64,000 bases of DNA from Echinicola salinicaeni. Its GTDB lineage: Bacteria; Bacteroidota; Bacteroidia; Cytophagales; Cyclobacteriaceae. This document shows positions 1 to 8,903 of the stretch, piece by piece (within the stretch, counting starts at the first letter, position 1; every line of letters begins with the position of its first letter). The DNA lies in contig NZ_JACODZ010000001.1 in the NCBI RefSeq assembly GCF_014280965.1, forward strand, positions 62,001 to 126,000, given 5' to 3'. A program made the translations under genes and the position numbers. The notes under the pieces were generated by a model. That model searched no databases, was not told where the DNA came from, and saw only the letters and a program-made list of their open reading frames with translations.

Positions 1-609
1 GGATCTTTCAGACCCCAATAGTGCATTGAGGAAAGAAGACTTGCCCACGTTTGGTCTTCCTAAAATGGCTATTTTAGGAATGCCAAGGTCAGGATTTTCT
101 TCGCCTTCATCTTCAAAATGAGTGATCAATTCATCCAGTAAATCACCTGTACCACTACCGCTGACAGCTGCGATGGGGAATATTTTTTCGTTACCAAGGC
201 CTAATTCATAAAACTCATTGGCCATGAACATCCTTTCCTGGGTATCGGCTTTGTTGGCGACCAAGTAGATAGGCTTTTTGGCTGATCTGAGTTCGTTGGC
301 AAATTCCTTATCCAAATCAGTAAGGCCGTCTATACAGTCTACTACAAATAAGATTACACTAGCTTCATCCAAAGCCAGGTTTACCTGCTTACGGATTTCT
401 GCCTCATAAACATCGTCTGACCCAGTTACGTACCCGCCAGTGTCGATTACAGAGAAAAACTTTCCTCCCCACTGCGCATGACCATAATGTCGATCGCGTG
501 TTACTCCGCTCACATTATCTTCGATGGCTTTTCGCTCTTCTACCAGTCGATTGAAAAAAGTAGATTTCCCTACGTTTGGTCTTCCTACTATTGCTACGAT
601 ATTAGACAT
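1..609 (-). CDS. der: GTPase Der (EngA), 3' end beyond the window
   Basis: Der is a double-domain GTPase needed for 50S ribosomal subunit maturation. Reading the minus strand from the ATG at 607-609 gives 203 codons without a stop, running off the left edge, so the gene is partial. The first G domain is complete, with a P-loop GRPNVGKST near residue 9, a DTGG motif and NKAD. After an acidic linker a second P-loop (GRPNVGKSS) begins near residue 190, and this tandem arrangement is diagnostic of Der. It starts 18 bases after the era stop codon on the same strand, so era and der are probably cotranscribed. Confidence 0.95.
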   Translation of the reverse strand, partial: MSNIVAIVGRPNVGKSTFFNRLVEERKAIEDNVSGVTRDRHYGHAQWGGKFFSVIDTGGYVTGSDDVYEAEIRKQVNLALDEASVILFVVDCIDGLTDLDKEFANELRSAKKPIYLVANKADTQERMFMANEFYELGLGNEKIFPIAAVSGSGTGDLLDELITHFEDEGEENPDLGIPKIAILGRPNVGKSSFLNALLGSERS

Positions 610-627
610 TTTTCTATTTCCTTTATT

Positions 628-1518
628 TTATTGGTCGTAACCAAATTTTCTTAATTTATTTTTATTTTTTCTCCAATCGTCCTCAACCTTCACATGTGTT
701 TCTAGGAATACTTTCTTCTCAAAAAAATCCTCTAGGGCTTCTCTGGCCAAAGTGCCTACTCTTTTAAGCGCCTTTCCTTTTTCCCCGATGATAATACCCT
801 TTTGACTGGATCTTTCCACAAAGATCAAAGCCCTGATTTTAATGATCTTGTCATTTTCTTTGAATTCGTCAATAACTACTTCAGTGCTGTAGGGTATTTC
901 TTTTTTATAATTGGTAAATATCTTTTCCCTGATAATTTCAGAGGCAAAGAAACGTTCGGGCTTATCAGTTAGTTCCCCTTTGTCATAGTAGGGTGGATGA
1001 ACAGGTAAGCGGTCCAGAATTTCTTGTAGAATTCTTTCAATATTAAAATTTTCGGTGGCTGAAATAGGAATAACAGTATCCGCTTTAATCCTTGAGGTCC
1101 AATACTCGGTTACTTCCTCCAATTTATTTTCTTTGGAGAGGTCTATTTTGTTGATCACCAATAATACTGGTACTCCTGAGGCATTGATCTTTTCAATTAC
1201 CTCCTGGATTTCCTCTTCTGTTTCATACAGGTCTGTTACAAATACGATCACATCAGCATCCTCTAAAGAAAGGTTGACAAAGCTCATCATACTTTTGTGA
1301 AGTTCGTATTTGGGCTTGAGCATGCCTGGAGTGTCCGAAAAAACAATCTGGTAGTTTTCGTCATTCATTAATCCCAGTATACGGTGTCTGGTGGTTTGTG
1401 CTTTGGAAGAAATAATGGAAAGCCGCTCACCCACAAGGACATTCATTAATGTGGACTTGCCCACATTGGGTTTTCCAATGATATTTACGAAACCAGCTTT
1501 GTGTGTTTTTTCGGTCAT
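628..1518 (-). CDS. era: GTPase Era
   Basis: Era binds the 3' end of 16S rRNA and couples GTP hydrolysis to 30S assembly. The 296 residues match the usual length. Motifs seen: G1 GKPNVGKS at 15-22, DTPG at 62-65 and NKID at 123-126. A C-terminal KH RNA-binding domain covers about 205-290 and includes the IIIGEKGKALKRVG loop. The ATG at 1518 starts about 15 bases downstream of a minus-strand TACCTTTG box, so the leader is short. It is the first gene of a probable era-der operon and is divergent from the initiator tRNA. Confidence 0.97.
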   Translation of the reverse strand: MTEKTHKAGFVNIIGKPNVGKSTLMNVLVGERLSIISSKAQTTRHRILGLMNDENYQIVFSDTPGMLKPKYELHKSMMSFVNLSLEDADVIVFVTDLYETEEEIQEVIEKINASGVPVLLVINKIDLSKENKLEEVTEYWTSRIKADTVIPISATENFNIERILQEILDRLPVHPPYYDKGELTDKPERFFASEIIREKIFTNYKKEIPYSTEVVIDEFKENDKIIKIRALIFVERSSQKGIIIGEKGKALKRVGTLAREALEDFFEKKVFLETHVKVEDDWRKNKNKLRKFGYDQ

Positions 1519-1533
1519 ATGAATAATTTTTTA

Positions 1534-1541
1534 CAAAGGTA
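1534..1541 (-). promoter_or_regulatory. Candidate -7 box (TACCTTTG) for era
   Basis: The plus strand reads CAAAGGTA, which is TACCTTTG on the minus strand and fits the Bacteroidota TAnnTTTG consensus. It lies about 15 bases upstream of the era ATG. No clear TTG is present at the expected -33 spacing. Confidence 0.4.
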
Positions 1542-1542
1542 C

Positions 1543-1572
1543 TTGATTTTTCATAATATCTACTTACCTTTG
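1543..1572 (+). promoter_or_regulatory. Promoter for the initiator tRNA
   Basis: A TTG at 1543-1545 and TACCTTTG at 1565-1572 are 19 bases apart, matching the Bacteroidota -33/-7 arrangement. The tRNA begins about 83 bases downstream of the -7 box. This is the best-spaced promoter candidate in the window. Confidence 0.55.
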
Positions 1573-1655
1573 TATCACAATAAAGGAAACAGGGAGTCAG
1601 AAACGCTAACTTCACCTTTAAAATCTGAAAAAGATATAAAATATTTAAGATATAT

Positions 1656-1728
<73 letters not shown>

Positions 1729-1733
1729 CTACG

Positions 1734-1760
1734 AAGGATACCAATTGGTATCCTTTTTTT
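1734..1760 (+). terminator. Intrinsic terminator after tRNA-fMet
   Basis: The arms AAGGATACC and GGTATCCTT form a perfect 9-bp stem around AATT, followed by a T run. Confidence 0.9.
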
Positions 1761-2383
1761 GTTTAAAGCCAGGTGACGTTGCTTGCAATTTGATTTTTTT
1801 GCTATTCACTTTTATTGATAAAGTAAAGTTAAGGTTTACTGCGCGTGTGGGTATTAGTTCTGTGCGCTGAAAATTTTAGGTTGATTAGGGGGTAGCTAAT
1901 ATAAACGGGAAATAGTCAAAGTAAATCAATCCTTCTTTTCTACAGGCTTAGATAAAAGGAAAATAGCTGCCCTTCCTTAGAATTGTTCTAATAATGTCTA
2001 AAACTGAATTTACATGGATAAGTGTGCTTTTTGGCCTTCTTTTCTTACAAATTTAAATAGAAATAAGGTCAGCTATCTTAATTTGATTTGAGTGGAAGTT
2101 TTGCATTTGAAACCCGAAAAACTGAAATTTTTTTAAGGCTTTAATTTATATTTTTGTCAATAAAGTGTTAAAAAACGGGTGTGAAAATACGAATTATGTA
2201 AATGAAATTGTAAACCCAATTAAATTGAATTTTTAATTTACTTTTTGATTACAAAGAATCTGTTTTTGATGACATATTTACGTTCGTCATATAATGTAGA
2301 GAAATAAATAGCCAATTTTACACTTACCAGTTGTCGCTTGTGATCGAGTGTAATTGAAGTAAGTGCTCTTATTTTGCAAAATT
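1761..2383. other. Gene-free AT-rich spacer of about 620 bases
   Basis: No ORF with a recognisable product lies here on either strand. A TATTTTTG sequence at 2149-2156 fits the -7 consensus but is more than 200 bases from the next gene. No inverted repeat of note was found. The tract is AT-rich and probably only holds the promoter and leader of the PAS protein gene. Confidence 0.5.
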
Positions 2384-4084
2384 ATGGGACCGTATTTTTT
2401 TTTAGGCTTCGTATTGCTTCATCAGCTTCCTAAGCTGTTTAGTTTTTTTGGGGTGTTCCTTATAGGGATTAATGTTTTCTTGTTGTTTTTTTCTATAATC
2501 AAGTTTAGAAGCATTAGGAGAAAGAATGTATGTATTGGTTTAGCTTTCCTTTGCCTAATTGTTCAGGTTAATATGTTGCTTTCGAGTTTGGGCTTTTCCC
2601 AATTGCATTTGCTCAATAAATTTCTTGAGCTTTTGCTGGGAGCTGTGCTCTTGCATTTAATTATATGTGTTTACGATCAGCTGAGAAAATGCGCTGTGCT
2701 TATATACCTTAATTACGGGATTGTTGCGTTTTTGACTTTATATTCTTTAGCTCTAGGGGAAGGAATTAACACCGTAAGTTTTAATATTGGTTCTGAATAC
2801 TTTGTTTTTGATGTGATAAATTTAGGGTTTTATATACAGGTTACGGTTGCCTTAATTTATTCCTTAATAGGGATATTGATGGGAGCAGAGAGCGGAGCCA
2901 GATGGAAAGTTTCAGTTGTTTTGAATTTGGGAGTAGGCTTGTTTCTTTGGTTTTACCTATTTGTAGATGCTTTGGCTGCTGAGATATCTTTTTTTTCGTT
3001 AAAAGCATTTTCCTTCGGAATTCTAGGGTTTACTGGTTTGTGGGCAATGCTTGAAAAAGGTCGAATGGAAAAGGATCAAAATTCAGAAAGCGATCTTTTT
3101 TTAGAAACTTTCAAAGTTCCCGTGTTTTTGCTGTCTAACTGTGGAAGGATTATCGGATTAAACTCAAAAGCCAAGCTGTTTTTTGGAATAAAGGATGAAG
3201 ATACTATTCCTCAAGTGGTTGATATTGTCTCAAACTTTGAGGAAAAGATAAGATTTGAGCAGGAGTGTATGCAAATTTTATTAGGAATAGGAAGTCCCAA
3301 TAAGCCTTTTTCATTTGTGGGAAAGAAGCCAGGTGGAGAGATGGTTAGGGTTTGGGCGCATGGGCAAGTGTTGGATTTAGGCCTTGGTAAGGAAGGGCAA
3401 ATATTATTGTTTTTGGAGGATGAGTTGACTTTGTCCTATAATTCAAAAGTGGGAGATTTTGATGAGGTTTACCAGTCTGTCCTAAGTGTGTCTAGCGAAG
3501 CTATGTGGCAATATGATGTACAATTGGATAAGCTGTATTTTGGAAAGGGGTTTAAGGATCTTTTTGGTTTAGACTCACAGGAGAAGGTCAATAGGGAATA
3601 TATCCTGTCCAGGATTCACCCAGAAGACTACGAAAGGGTCCGTGAAAAGCTTGATCAATTAGTGCTTGATTTGGACAAGACTGCATGGGAGAATGAGTAT
3701 AGGTTTTTAAAAGAAGATGGAGAGTTTGCCCAGGTAAAAAGTAGAGGTTATATTCTCAGGGATTCAAATGGTAGGCCTGTTAAGTTTTTGGGGGCAATGA
3801 AGGATGTTAGCTTTGTATATGAATACTTAAAGAAAATCAAGACTCAAAATTCCTATTTTAGAGAAATTATACAAATGCAATCCCATGAAGTAAGAGAGCC
3901 GCTTACCAGAATTATGGCGGTGGCAAATTTTATTTTGGAACATGGTTATTCAGAACTGGAAGAAAAGGAGGCCTTAAGGATAATAGCAAATAGCTGTCAG
4001 GAATTGGATAAAGTGATTCATCAAGTAATTGAAAAAGTAGAGCGGGCTCAAATCGATACGGGCTTTATTGAATCTAACAAATAA
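2384..4084 (+). CDS. Membrane PAS protein with histidine-kinase DHp domain but no ATPase domain
   Basis: This is a putative sensory membrane protein. Residues 1-225 hold about seven or eight hydrophobic segments, followed by a first PAS-like region (about 240-340) and a second PAS/PAC domain (about 365-480) with a WQYDVQLDKLYFGKGF start. At the end is a HisKA-like helix pair with an intact H-box, SHEVREPLTRI, about 65 residues before the stop. No HATPase_c domain (N, G1 and G2 boxes) follows, and the next 208 bases cannot encode one. I chose ATG 2384; a GTG at 2363 would add seven residues. It could be a phospho-acceptor for another kinase, a decoy or scaffold, or a degenerate kinase. Confidence 0.8.
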   Translation: MGPYFFLGFVLLHQLPKLFSFFGVFLIGINVFLLFFSIIKFRSIRRKNVCIGLAFLCLIVQVNMLLSSLGFSQLHLLNKFLELLLGAVLLHLIICVYDQLRKCAVLIYLNYGIVAFLTLYSLALGEGINTVSFNIGSEYFVFDVINLGFYIQVTVALIYSLIGILMGAESGARWKVSVVLNLGVGLFLWFYLFVDALAAEISFFSLKAFSFGILGFTGLWAMLEKGRMEKDQNSESDLFLETFKVPVFLLSNCGRIIGLNSKAKLFFGIKDEDTIPQVVDIVSNFEEKIRFEQECMQILLGIGSPNKPFSFVGKKPGGEMVRVWAHGQVLDLGLGKEGQILLFLEDELTLSYNSKVGDFDEVYQSVLSVSSEAMWQYDVQLDKLYFGKGFKDLFGLDSQEKVNREYILSRIHPEDYERVREKLDQLVLDLDKTAWENEYRFLKEDGEFAQVKSRGYILRDSNGRPVKFLGAMKDVSFVYEYLKKIKTQNSYFREIIQMQSHEVREPLTRIMAVANFILEHGYSELEEKEALRIIANSCQELDKVIHQVIEKVERAQIDTGFIESNK

Positions 4085-4292
4085 AATGGTGCTGTGTAAA
4101 TTAGTTTTAACCCTTCGAGATAATTCACAGGACAGGCTATTATGAATCCAATTGTATAATCCATGTTTAATTTTTAGTGAGTTGCTAATGGGTTAGGTTA
4201 GTTAGATTAATTTTTTTTAATAATATATGCTGTTTATTTGATTTTAGTTTAGGGTTATTTAATTTTCAAGCATCATACATATAAACAAAGCA

Positions 4293-4730
4293 ATGCTCAG
4301 CTTATCTGAAAAAGAAATAGAAATTATTGCAAAATATTTGCTAAAAGGAAAGGTTTGTTATTATCAAGAAGACAAAAAACTGATTCACCACCTACCTGAT
4401 GAGGAGGAAAACTTTAATGAAAATCTCACTGAAGAAGAGGAAGATTTATTGGATGAAATCGATGCTGATCCAATGAACTATGCCGAGTTTATAAAAATGG
4501 AGCCAGCACAAGAGTCTCTGATAATGGATCAGTTTACAGAGCAGTTTGTAGAGGATAGGACTTTTCAGGAGGATTTATATGATGCTTTGACGAAGAGCAA
4601 AGCAATGGAAAGGTTTACCTTTTTGATTGAGGAATCAAAAGCTTATAAGGAAAAATGGCTTGATTACCGTCGTGTGAAATATAAGGATTGGGTGATGGAG
4701 CAAATCGATAGTTATAATGTGCAAGAATGA
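4293..4730 (+). CDS. UPF0158 family protein
   Basis: A 145-residue acidic cytoplasmic protein with no signal peptide or membrane segment. It resembles the UPF0158 family. A very acidic stretch (about 29-55) is followed by a short FIKMEP segment, a helical region with an FVEDRTFQEDLYDALTKSK pattern, and a conserved aromatic end with EKWLDYRRVKYKDW. The function of the family is not known. It stands alone between the PAS protein and a bidirectional terminator shared with the convergent stress-protein operon. Family assignment is from pattern memory. Confidence 0.65.
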   Translation: MLSLSEKEIEIIAKYLLKGKVCYYQEDKKLIHHLPDEEENFNENLTEEEEDLLDEIDADPMNYAEFIKMEPAQESLIMDQFTEQFVEDRTFQEDLYDALTKSKAMERFTFLIEESKAYKEKWLDYRRVKYKDWVMEQIDSYNVQE

Positions 4731-4733
4731 TAA

Positions 4734-4760
4734 AAAGGGCCTCTGAGCCCTTTATTTTTT
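4734..4760. terminator. Bidirectional terminator
   Basis: The arms AAAGGGC and GCCCTTT surround CTCTGA. A T run follows on the plus strand and an A run precedes it, so the hairpin can end both the UPF0158 gene and the convergent operon. Confidence 0.85.
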
Positions 4761-5618
4761 TACTATCAAGACAGGAAGGTTTTTGTCATGAGAGATTAAT
4801 TGTTCAGTGACACTTCCTATTAATAGATCTCCTTCATCATTTTTTCCTTTGTTACCCACAATGATGAGGTTGGATGAAGTATGAACGGCAAATGTGTAAA
4901 TTAATTTGCCTATATTTTGTTCATTGTCCTTGATGATGGATAATGGGGGATTAAAGTCATGTTTTTTCTGCAGCTTTTTATATTTGTGTAGGGTATCTTT
5001 CTCCATGTCCTTACTGATTTGTTGGTAGTTTTTGATGTAGGGGAAGTATTGTCTACCAATCTTAAGAATACTCACTGGATGGATGTTGCTTTTGGCTGTT
5101 TCCTGAAATCTTTTAGCTATTGGGATGATCTTATCCGTGTAGGAGCTGAAGTCAATGGCTATGGTTACGTTTTCAAAAACCGGTAGCCCAATTTCAGGTA
5201 CAAACAATGTGTTGCAGTTTGATAGTCTAACCAGTTTGGCACTCAAAATTCCTGAGCCCATATAACTGGTTTTCTTGCCATAAATGATTACGCTATAGTC
5301 TTGACTATCTATATATTCCGTAAAGTCCTCAACATCTGGGTTTGTGTGGATATGGCAATTTATATTTGGGCCATTTGCTTGAGGAAAATGCTCTTGGGCA
5401 GTTTCCAATAATTCATTTTCTATTATCTGGTCTAAGGATTTCCCTAATTTGGGAATTACTGTACTGATATCATCTGGAAGTTGTTCTAATTCCATTAGAT
5501 GTAAAAGGGTCAGGTTTTGGAAGGGGATCAGATCATGCAGTCTTTTGAGGTAGGTAAGCAATATCCCGTCCATTTCGGTAAGGTCTAGGCAGACAGCTAT
5601 ATTTTTTATGTTTCTCAT
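4752..5618 (-). CDS. Universal stress protein, two tandem Usp domains
   Basis: A 288-residue cytoplasmic protein made of two UspA folds, about 1-140 and 145-288. The second ends in GNKGKNDEGDLLIGS, which matches the ATP-binding pattern G-x2-G-x9-G-S exactly, so this half probably binds ATP. The first half has SYMGSGILSAK in the equivalent place and looks degenerate. Its ATG overlaps the stop of the transporter gene by four bases, so it is translationally coupled to a BCCT transporter. Usp domains are known to regulate transporters in other systems; such a role here is inferred from the coupling. Confidence 0.88.
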   Translation of the reverse strand: MRNIKNIAVCLDLTEMDGILLTYLKRLHDLIPFQNLTLLHLMELEQLPDDISTVIPKLGKSLDQIIENELLETAQEHFPQANGPNINCHIHTNPDVEDFTEYIDSQDYSVIIYGKKTSYMGSGILSAKLVRLSNCNTLFVPEIGLPVFENVTIAIDFSSYTDKIIPIAKRFQETAKSNIHPVSILKIGRQYFPYIKNYQQISKDMEKDTLHKYKKLQKKHDFNPPLSIIKDNEQNIGKLIYTFAVHTSSNLIIVGNKGKNDEGDLLIGSVTEQLISHDKNLPVLIVKK

Positions 5619-7204
5619 TGCTCTTGTCTTTTTTGAAGGTTTTTTTGGATAACTTGATTGAGGTTTTTCTCATAGGATTTTTTGTTTAACTCCTCTTTGA
5701 GTGCTTGGTTTCTGGCGTACTCTTTCTGTAGTCCCTTATGAAGGCTATACACCATGATAAGTAGCACTATCAGGAAAGGTAGGCCAGTGGTGATAGCGGC
5801 GGTTTGTAAGGCGGTAAGTCCACCGCCAACCAATAATACCGCAGCTACTCCTCCTTCTGAGAGGGCCCAGAATATCCTTTGCCCTACTGGTGCGTCGAGT
5901 TTTCCGCCTGCTGTAATGCTGTCAATTACCAATGATCCAGAATCGGATGATGTTACGAAAAAGCTGATGACCAAAAGGACACCCACCAGTGATCCAATAG
6001 TTTGAAAAGGGAATTCATTCAGGTAAACGAATAGCGCAGTGGCTTCATCAGCAATGATATTACTGGCCAATTCATGCCCTTCGTTCTGTAGATCCAGAAA
6101 AATGGCTCCTCCTCCCATGGCTGTTAACCAAAGAAAGGTTAGCAGGGCTGGCACCAGTAGAACACCAAAAATAAATTCCCGGATGGTCCTTCCTCTGGAA
6201 ACCCTGGCAATAAACATGCCTACGAAAGGAGACCAGGAAACCCACCATGCCCAATAGAAAATGGTCCAGTCCCCCTGCCATCCGTTGTCTCTATATGCTT
6301 CTGTCCAAGTGGATACGTTGATTATTTCATTAATGTAGTTACCTAGGTTTTGAACCAATGATCTAAAAATAAATAGGCTTGGCCCCACTATTAATATGAA
6401 AATCAGTAAGATGCCAGCGATTCTTACATTCCATTCGCTAAGCAATTTTACACCTTTGTCAATACCTGAAAACACGCTGATAGTGGCAATTCCCGTAATT
6501 CCAGCTATTAAAAGTACTTGAGTTGAAGTGGAATTGGGGATATCGAATAAGAAAGATAGTCCGCCGTTGACCTGTTTTACACCTAGTCCCAAAGAAGTTG
6601 CAAGGCCAAACAAGGTGGCCAAGACAGCCATAACATCGATGACATCCCCGATCCAACTATGGATTCTGTCCCCAAGGATGGGGTAAAATACTGACCTAAT
6701 TGTCAATGGCAGTTTTCTGTTATAGGTAAAGAAGGCAAGGGAAAGTGCAACAATGGCATAAATAGCCCAGGCATGAAAGCCCCAGTGGAGAAAAGTGAGG
6801 TTCATGGCCCTTGTTGCTGATTCAATAGTGTATCCTTCTCCATAAGGTGGGTTTGCATAATGGGAGACCGGTTCAGCTACTCCCCAGAATAATAGCCCTA
6901 TGCCCATACCAGCACTGAATAGCATGGCAAACCATGAGGAGGTGGAGAACTCTGTTTCTGCATTTTTGCCCCCTAATTTTACACTGCCGTATTTGCTGAA
7001 TCCCAAGTAAAAACAAAAAACAATGAAGGCATTGATCGAGATAATAAAAAGCCAGCCGGTTTTTTCCGTTATGAAACTTTGGATATTATTAAATATCTGT
7101 TCCATAGGTTTTCCCACTGCCAAGGTGATCACTATAAAAATGATGATCAGTATGGATGCGGGCCAAAATACGGGGGCATGGACGTCGAAATATTTTTTCT
7201 TCAT
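5615..7204 (-). CDS. BCCT family betaine/choline/carnitine transporter
   Basis: A sodium- or proton-coupled inner-membrane transporter for quaternary-ammonium osmolytes. The 529 residues contain about 12 hydrophobic segments and the family signature GDWTIFYWAWWVSWSPF followed by GMFIARVSRGRTIREF. The GMGIGLLFWGVAEP segment near residue 98 is the substrate and sodium region of BetP-like proteins. A long C-terminal basic tail (about 495-529) is present, a region that senses osmotic stress in BetP. It lies between the porin gene (12 bases upstream) and usp (4-base overlap). The exact substrate cannot be told from sequence. Confidence 0.93.
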   Translation of the reverse strand: MKKKYFDVHAPVFWPASILIIIFIVITLAVGKPMEQIFNNIQSFITEKTGWLFIISINAFIVFCFYLGFSKYGSVKLGGKNAETEFSTSSWFAMLFSAGMGIGLLFWGVAEPVSHYANPPYGEGYTIESATRAMNLTFLHWGFHAWAIYAIVALSLAFFTYNRKLPLTIRSVFYPILGDRIHSWIGDVIDVMAVLATLFGLATSLGLGVKQVNGGLSFLFDIPNSTSTQVLLIAGITGIATISVFSGIDKGVKLLSEWNVRIAGILLIFILIVGPSLFIFRSLVQNLGNYINEIINVSTWTEAYRDNGWQGDWTIFYWAWWVSWSPFVGMFIARVSRGRTIREFIFGVLLVPALLTFLWLTAMGGGAIFLDLQNEGHELASNIIADEATALFVYLNEFPFQTIGSLVGVLLVISFFVTSSDSGSLVIDSITAGGKLDAPVGQRIFWALSEGGVAAVLLVGGGLTALQTAAITTGLPFLIVLLIMVYSLHKGLQKEYARNQALKEELNKKSYEKNLNQVIQKNLQKRQEQ

Positions 7205-7216
7205 AATACTTATAAT

Positions 7217-8587
7217 TTAGAAATAATAACCCAAATTAATGTTAACCCGGGTATTCCAGCCAGGTTTAGGGTCGATAGGGTTTGATTCGGAAACGGGCAT
7301 GTCATATTGCATTCCTCTTCCTGGGCCAAGTGCATTGCCGCCAAATGAATCGCTGATCCAAGGATGGTTATATCCAGAGGCAATGTCAACGTAGGTGTAG
7401 ATTTTACCTGCTGTTATTAATGCTCCTAATACATTTTGTTGTGTCTTTTTAAAAGGAGCGATTTCATTGCCCAATTTAAGTTTTCCGGGTTTGTGTATAT
7501 AGGTGTAGTCATTATAGATTTGGATGTTGGAAATTGGGCCCCAATTGGTGGGGATGTCATATGCCAAGCCAATTACGTATAAAGATGCTTCTGAAGCAAC
7601 ATCGTAGGTGCCAAATCCATATGCACCCATTTGTAAGCTTGACAAAACTGTTCCTGCATCATTTTTGACTTTATTGTACTTATAATATATCACTTCAGTT
7701 TTTAGGTTCCAACGGTTTTGTTGCCATTCGGCGTGGACAGCTGCTGCTATTTGCTTTCCCTTGTTGGTGGTGCTTTGATTGTATATTTCCATCCATTGTG
7801 CAGAAGCTCCAAGTTGTGTGCTTCCTAATTGGTAGGTGGTTCTGAGGTTCAGTTGATTTCTTTCAATATTATTTTCTCCTGGAGTGGGGACCACATCATA
7901 CGAGTATCTTGCGCTTGGGTAGACGCCAAAATTTGGGTCATTAGTCCCCCTGGGTTCGGATAGTGGGAAATAAGCAAAATTGAAAGTCCACTTTTCAGGT
8001 GTATAGCTAAGGTTAAAGCCCATTTGGTGATCATCTTCCAGCCCTAAATAGTAAGGTGCTTGGAACCACCAGCTGTGAGAGGCATAAGTGAGTAAACCGA
8101 AAGGTACTTGTGTAATCCCCAGCTGCAAGTTCCATTTGGGATTAAACCGATATCCAATCCAGCCATATTTGATAAAGTTGGTGTTAAAGGTAGGGTAAAA
8201 ACGGTACTCGAATGAAAACTGTAATCCGTCTGAATAGGAATCAACATTGATTCTCCAGGTATCCCAAGTCCATTCATTTCTGGAATCGGTTCCCAAGGGG
8301 AAGGTTTGTCCTTCGTAAAAGCTGTATATGGTATTTAGTCTTAGTGCTCCCCCGATTTTTAGCCAAGATGTATCTCTGTTGGTTTCACGTGATGCCCAGT
8401 TTCCTCTTTCTAGGCTTGCTTTGCTTGTCCCGTAATCCTTTTCGAAAATCAATTTAATGGGGTTGCTTTCTTTGGTGCTATCAGATTTATTGAGGTTAAA
8501 CCCTAGTGATGGAGTGTAAATGAATATTAAAAATATTGCACAATGTTTTAATAGACTTTTAAAAATGATGACAGATTTCAGATTCAT
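7217..8587 (-). CDS. Outer-membrane porin-like beta-barrel protein
   Basis: A 456-residue protein with an N-terminal hydrophobic signal region (about 10-30) and repeated amphipathic strands rich in aromatic residues, ending in the outer-membrane-type motif NINLGYYF with a terminal phenylalanine. Conserved-looking stretches such as YRFNPKWNLQLGITQVPFG resemble phosphate-selective or OprP-like porins. It is the first gene of a three-gene operon with a BCCT transporter and a Usp, so it probably passes the same small solute through the outer membrane. That pairing is an inference. Confidence 0.75.
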   Translation of the reverse strand: MNLKSVIIFKSLLKHCAIFLIFIYTPSLGFNLNKSDSTKESNPIKLIFEKDYGTSKASLERGNWASRETNRDTSWLKIGGALRLNTIYSFYEGQTFPLGTDSRNEWTWDTWRINVDSYSDGLQFSFEYRFYPTFNTNFIKYGWIGYRFNPKWNLQLGITQVPFGLLTYASHSWWFQAPYYLGLEDDHQMGFNLSYTPEKWTFNFAYFPLSEPRGTNDPNFGVYPSARYSYDVVPTPGENNIERNQLNLRTTYQLGSTQLGASAQWMEIYNQSTTNKGKQIAAAVHAEWQQNRWNLKTEVIYYKYNKVKNDAGTVLSSLQMGAYGFGTYDVASEASLYVIGLAYDIPTNWGPISNIQIYNDYTYIHKPGKLKLGNEIAPFKKTQQNVLGALITAGKIYTYVDIASGYNHPWISDSFGGNALGPGRGMQYDMPVSESNPIDPKPGWNTRVNINLGYYF

Positions 8588-8637
8588 TTTTCAAGGTTTA
8601 GGAATTCCATAATGAAACAATTGAAGGGCCTGTTGTT

Positions 8638-8674
8638 TGATTATTAATCATATAAACCATTATAGTGACTATAA
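8638..8674. promoter_or_regulatory. Two palindromes upstream of the porin-BCCT-Usp operon
   Basis: TGATTA-T-TAATCA (8638-8650) and TTATAGT-G-ACTATAA (8660-8674) each have perfect arms around a single central base. Their centres are 23 bases apart and 57-80 bases upstream of the porin ATG, a position suited to operators. Confidence 0.4.
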
Positions 8675-8840
8675 ATTAGCTATTATGAAGCTGAAATAAA
8701 ATTTTATTGGATAGCAATAATATGATTTGTACAATTTTTGGAAATTAAGTGTAAAAAATAATCTCTACTTTTCATGGCTGATATTTGGGCAATTTGCTGT
8801 CAAAATTTATAGAGGTACTTATTTTTGAATGGCATAATAC

Positions 8841-8848
8841 TAAATTTG
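8841..8848 (+). promoter_or_regulatory. Candidate -7 box (TAAATTTG) for the M1 peptidase
   Basis: It fits TAnnTTTG and lies 55 bases upstream of the ATG at 8904. No well-spaced -33 TTG is visible. Confidence 0.35.
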
Positions 8849-8903
8849 TGAAAGGAGACAAATCATTGTTTTGAGGATGCAAATAGTAAAGTAAACTGTA
8901 TTG

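Larger units (their letters stand above)
8588..8903. other. Divergent spacer between the porin operon and the M1 peptidase
   Basis: No gene is present. It holds two odd-centred palindromes near the porin start (8638-8650 and 8660-8674) and a candidate -7 box for the peptidase (8841-8848). Confidence 0.6.

Noticed and set aside
4085-4292. Frameshifted ATPase domain after the PAS/DHp protein
   Set aside because: The 208 bases are too short, and contain no N, G1 or G2 box in any frame that I could see.
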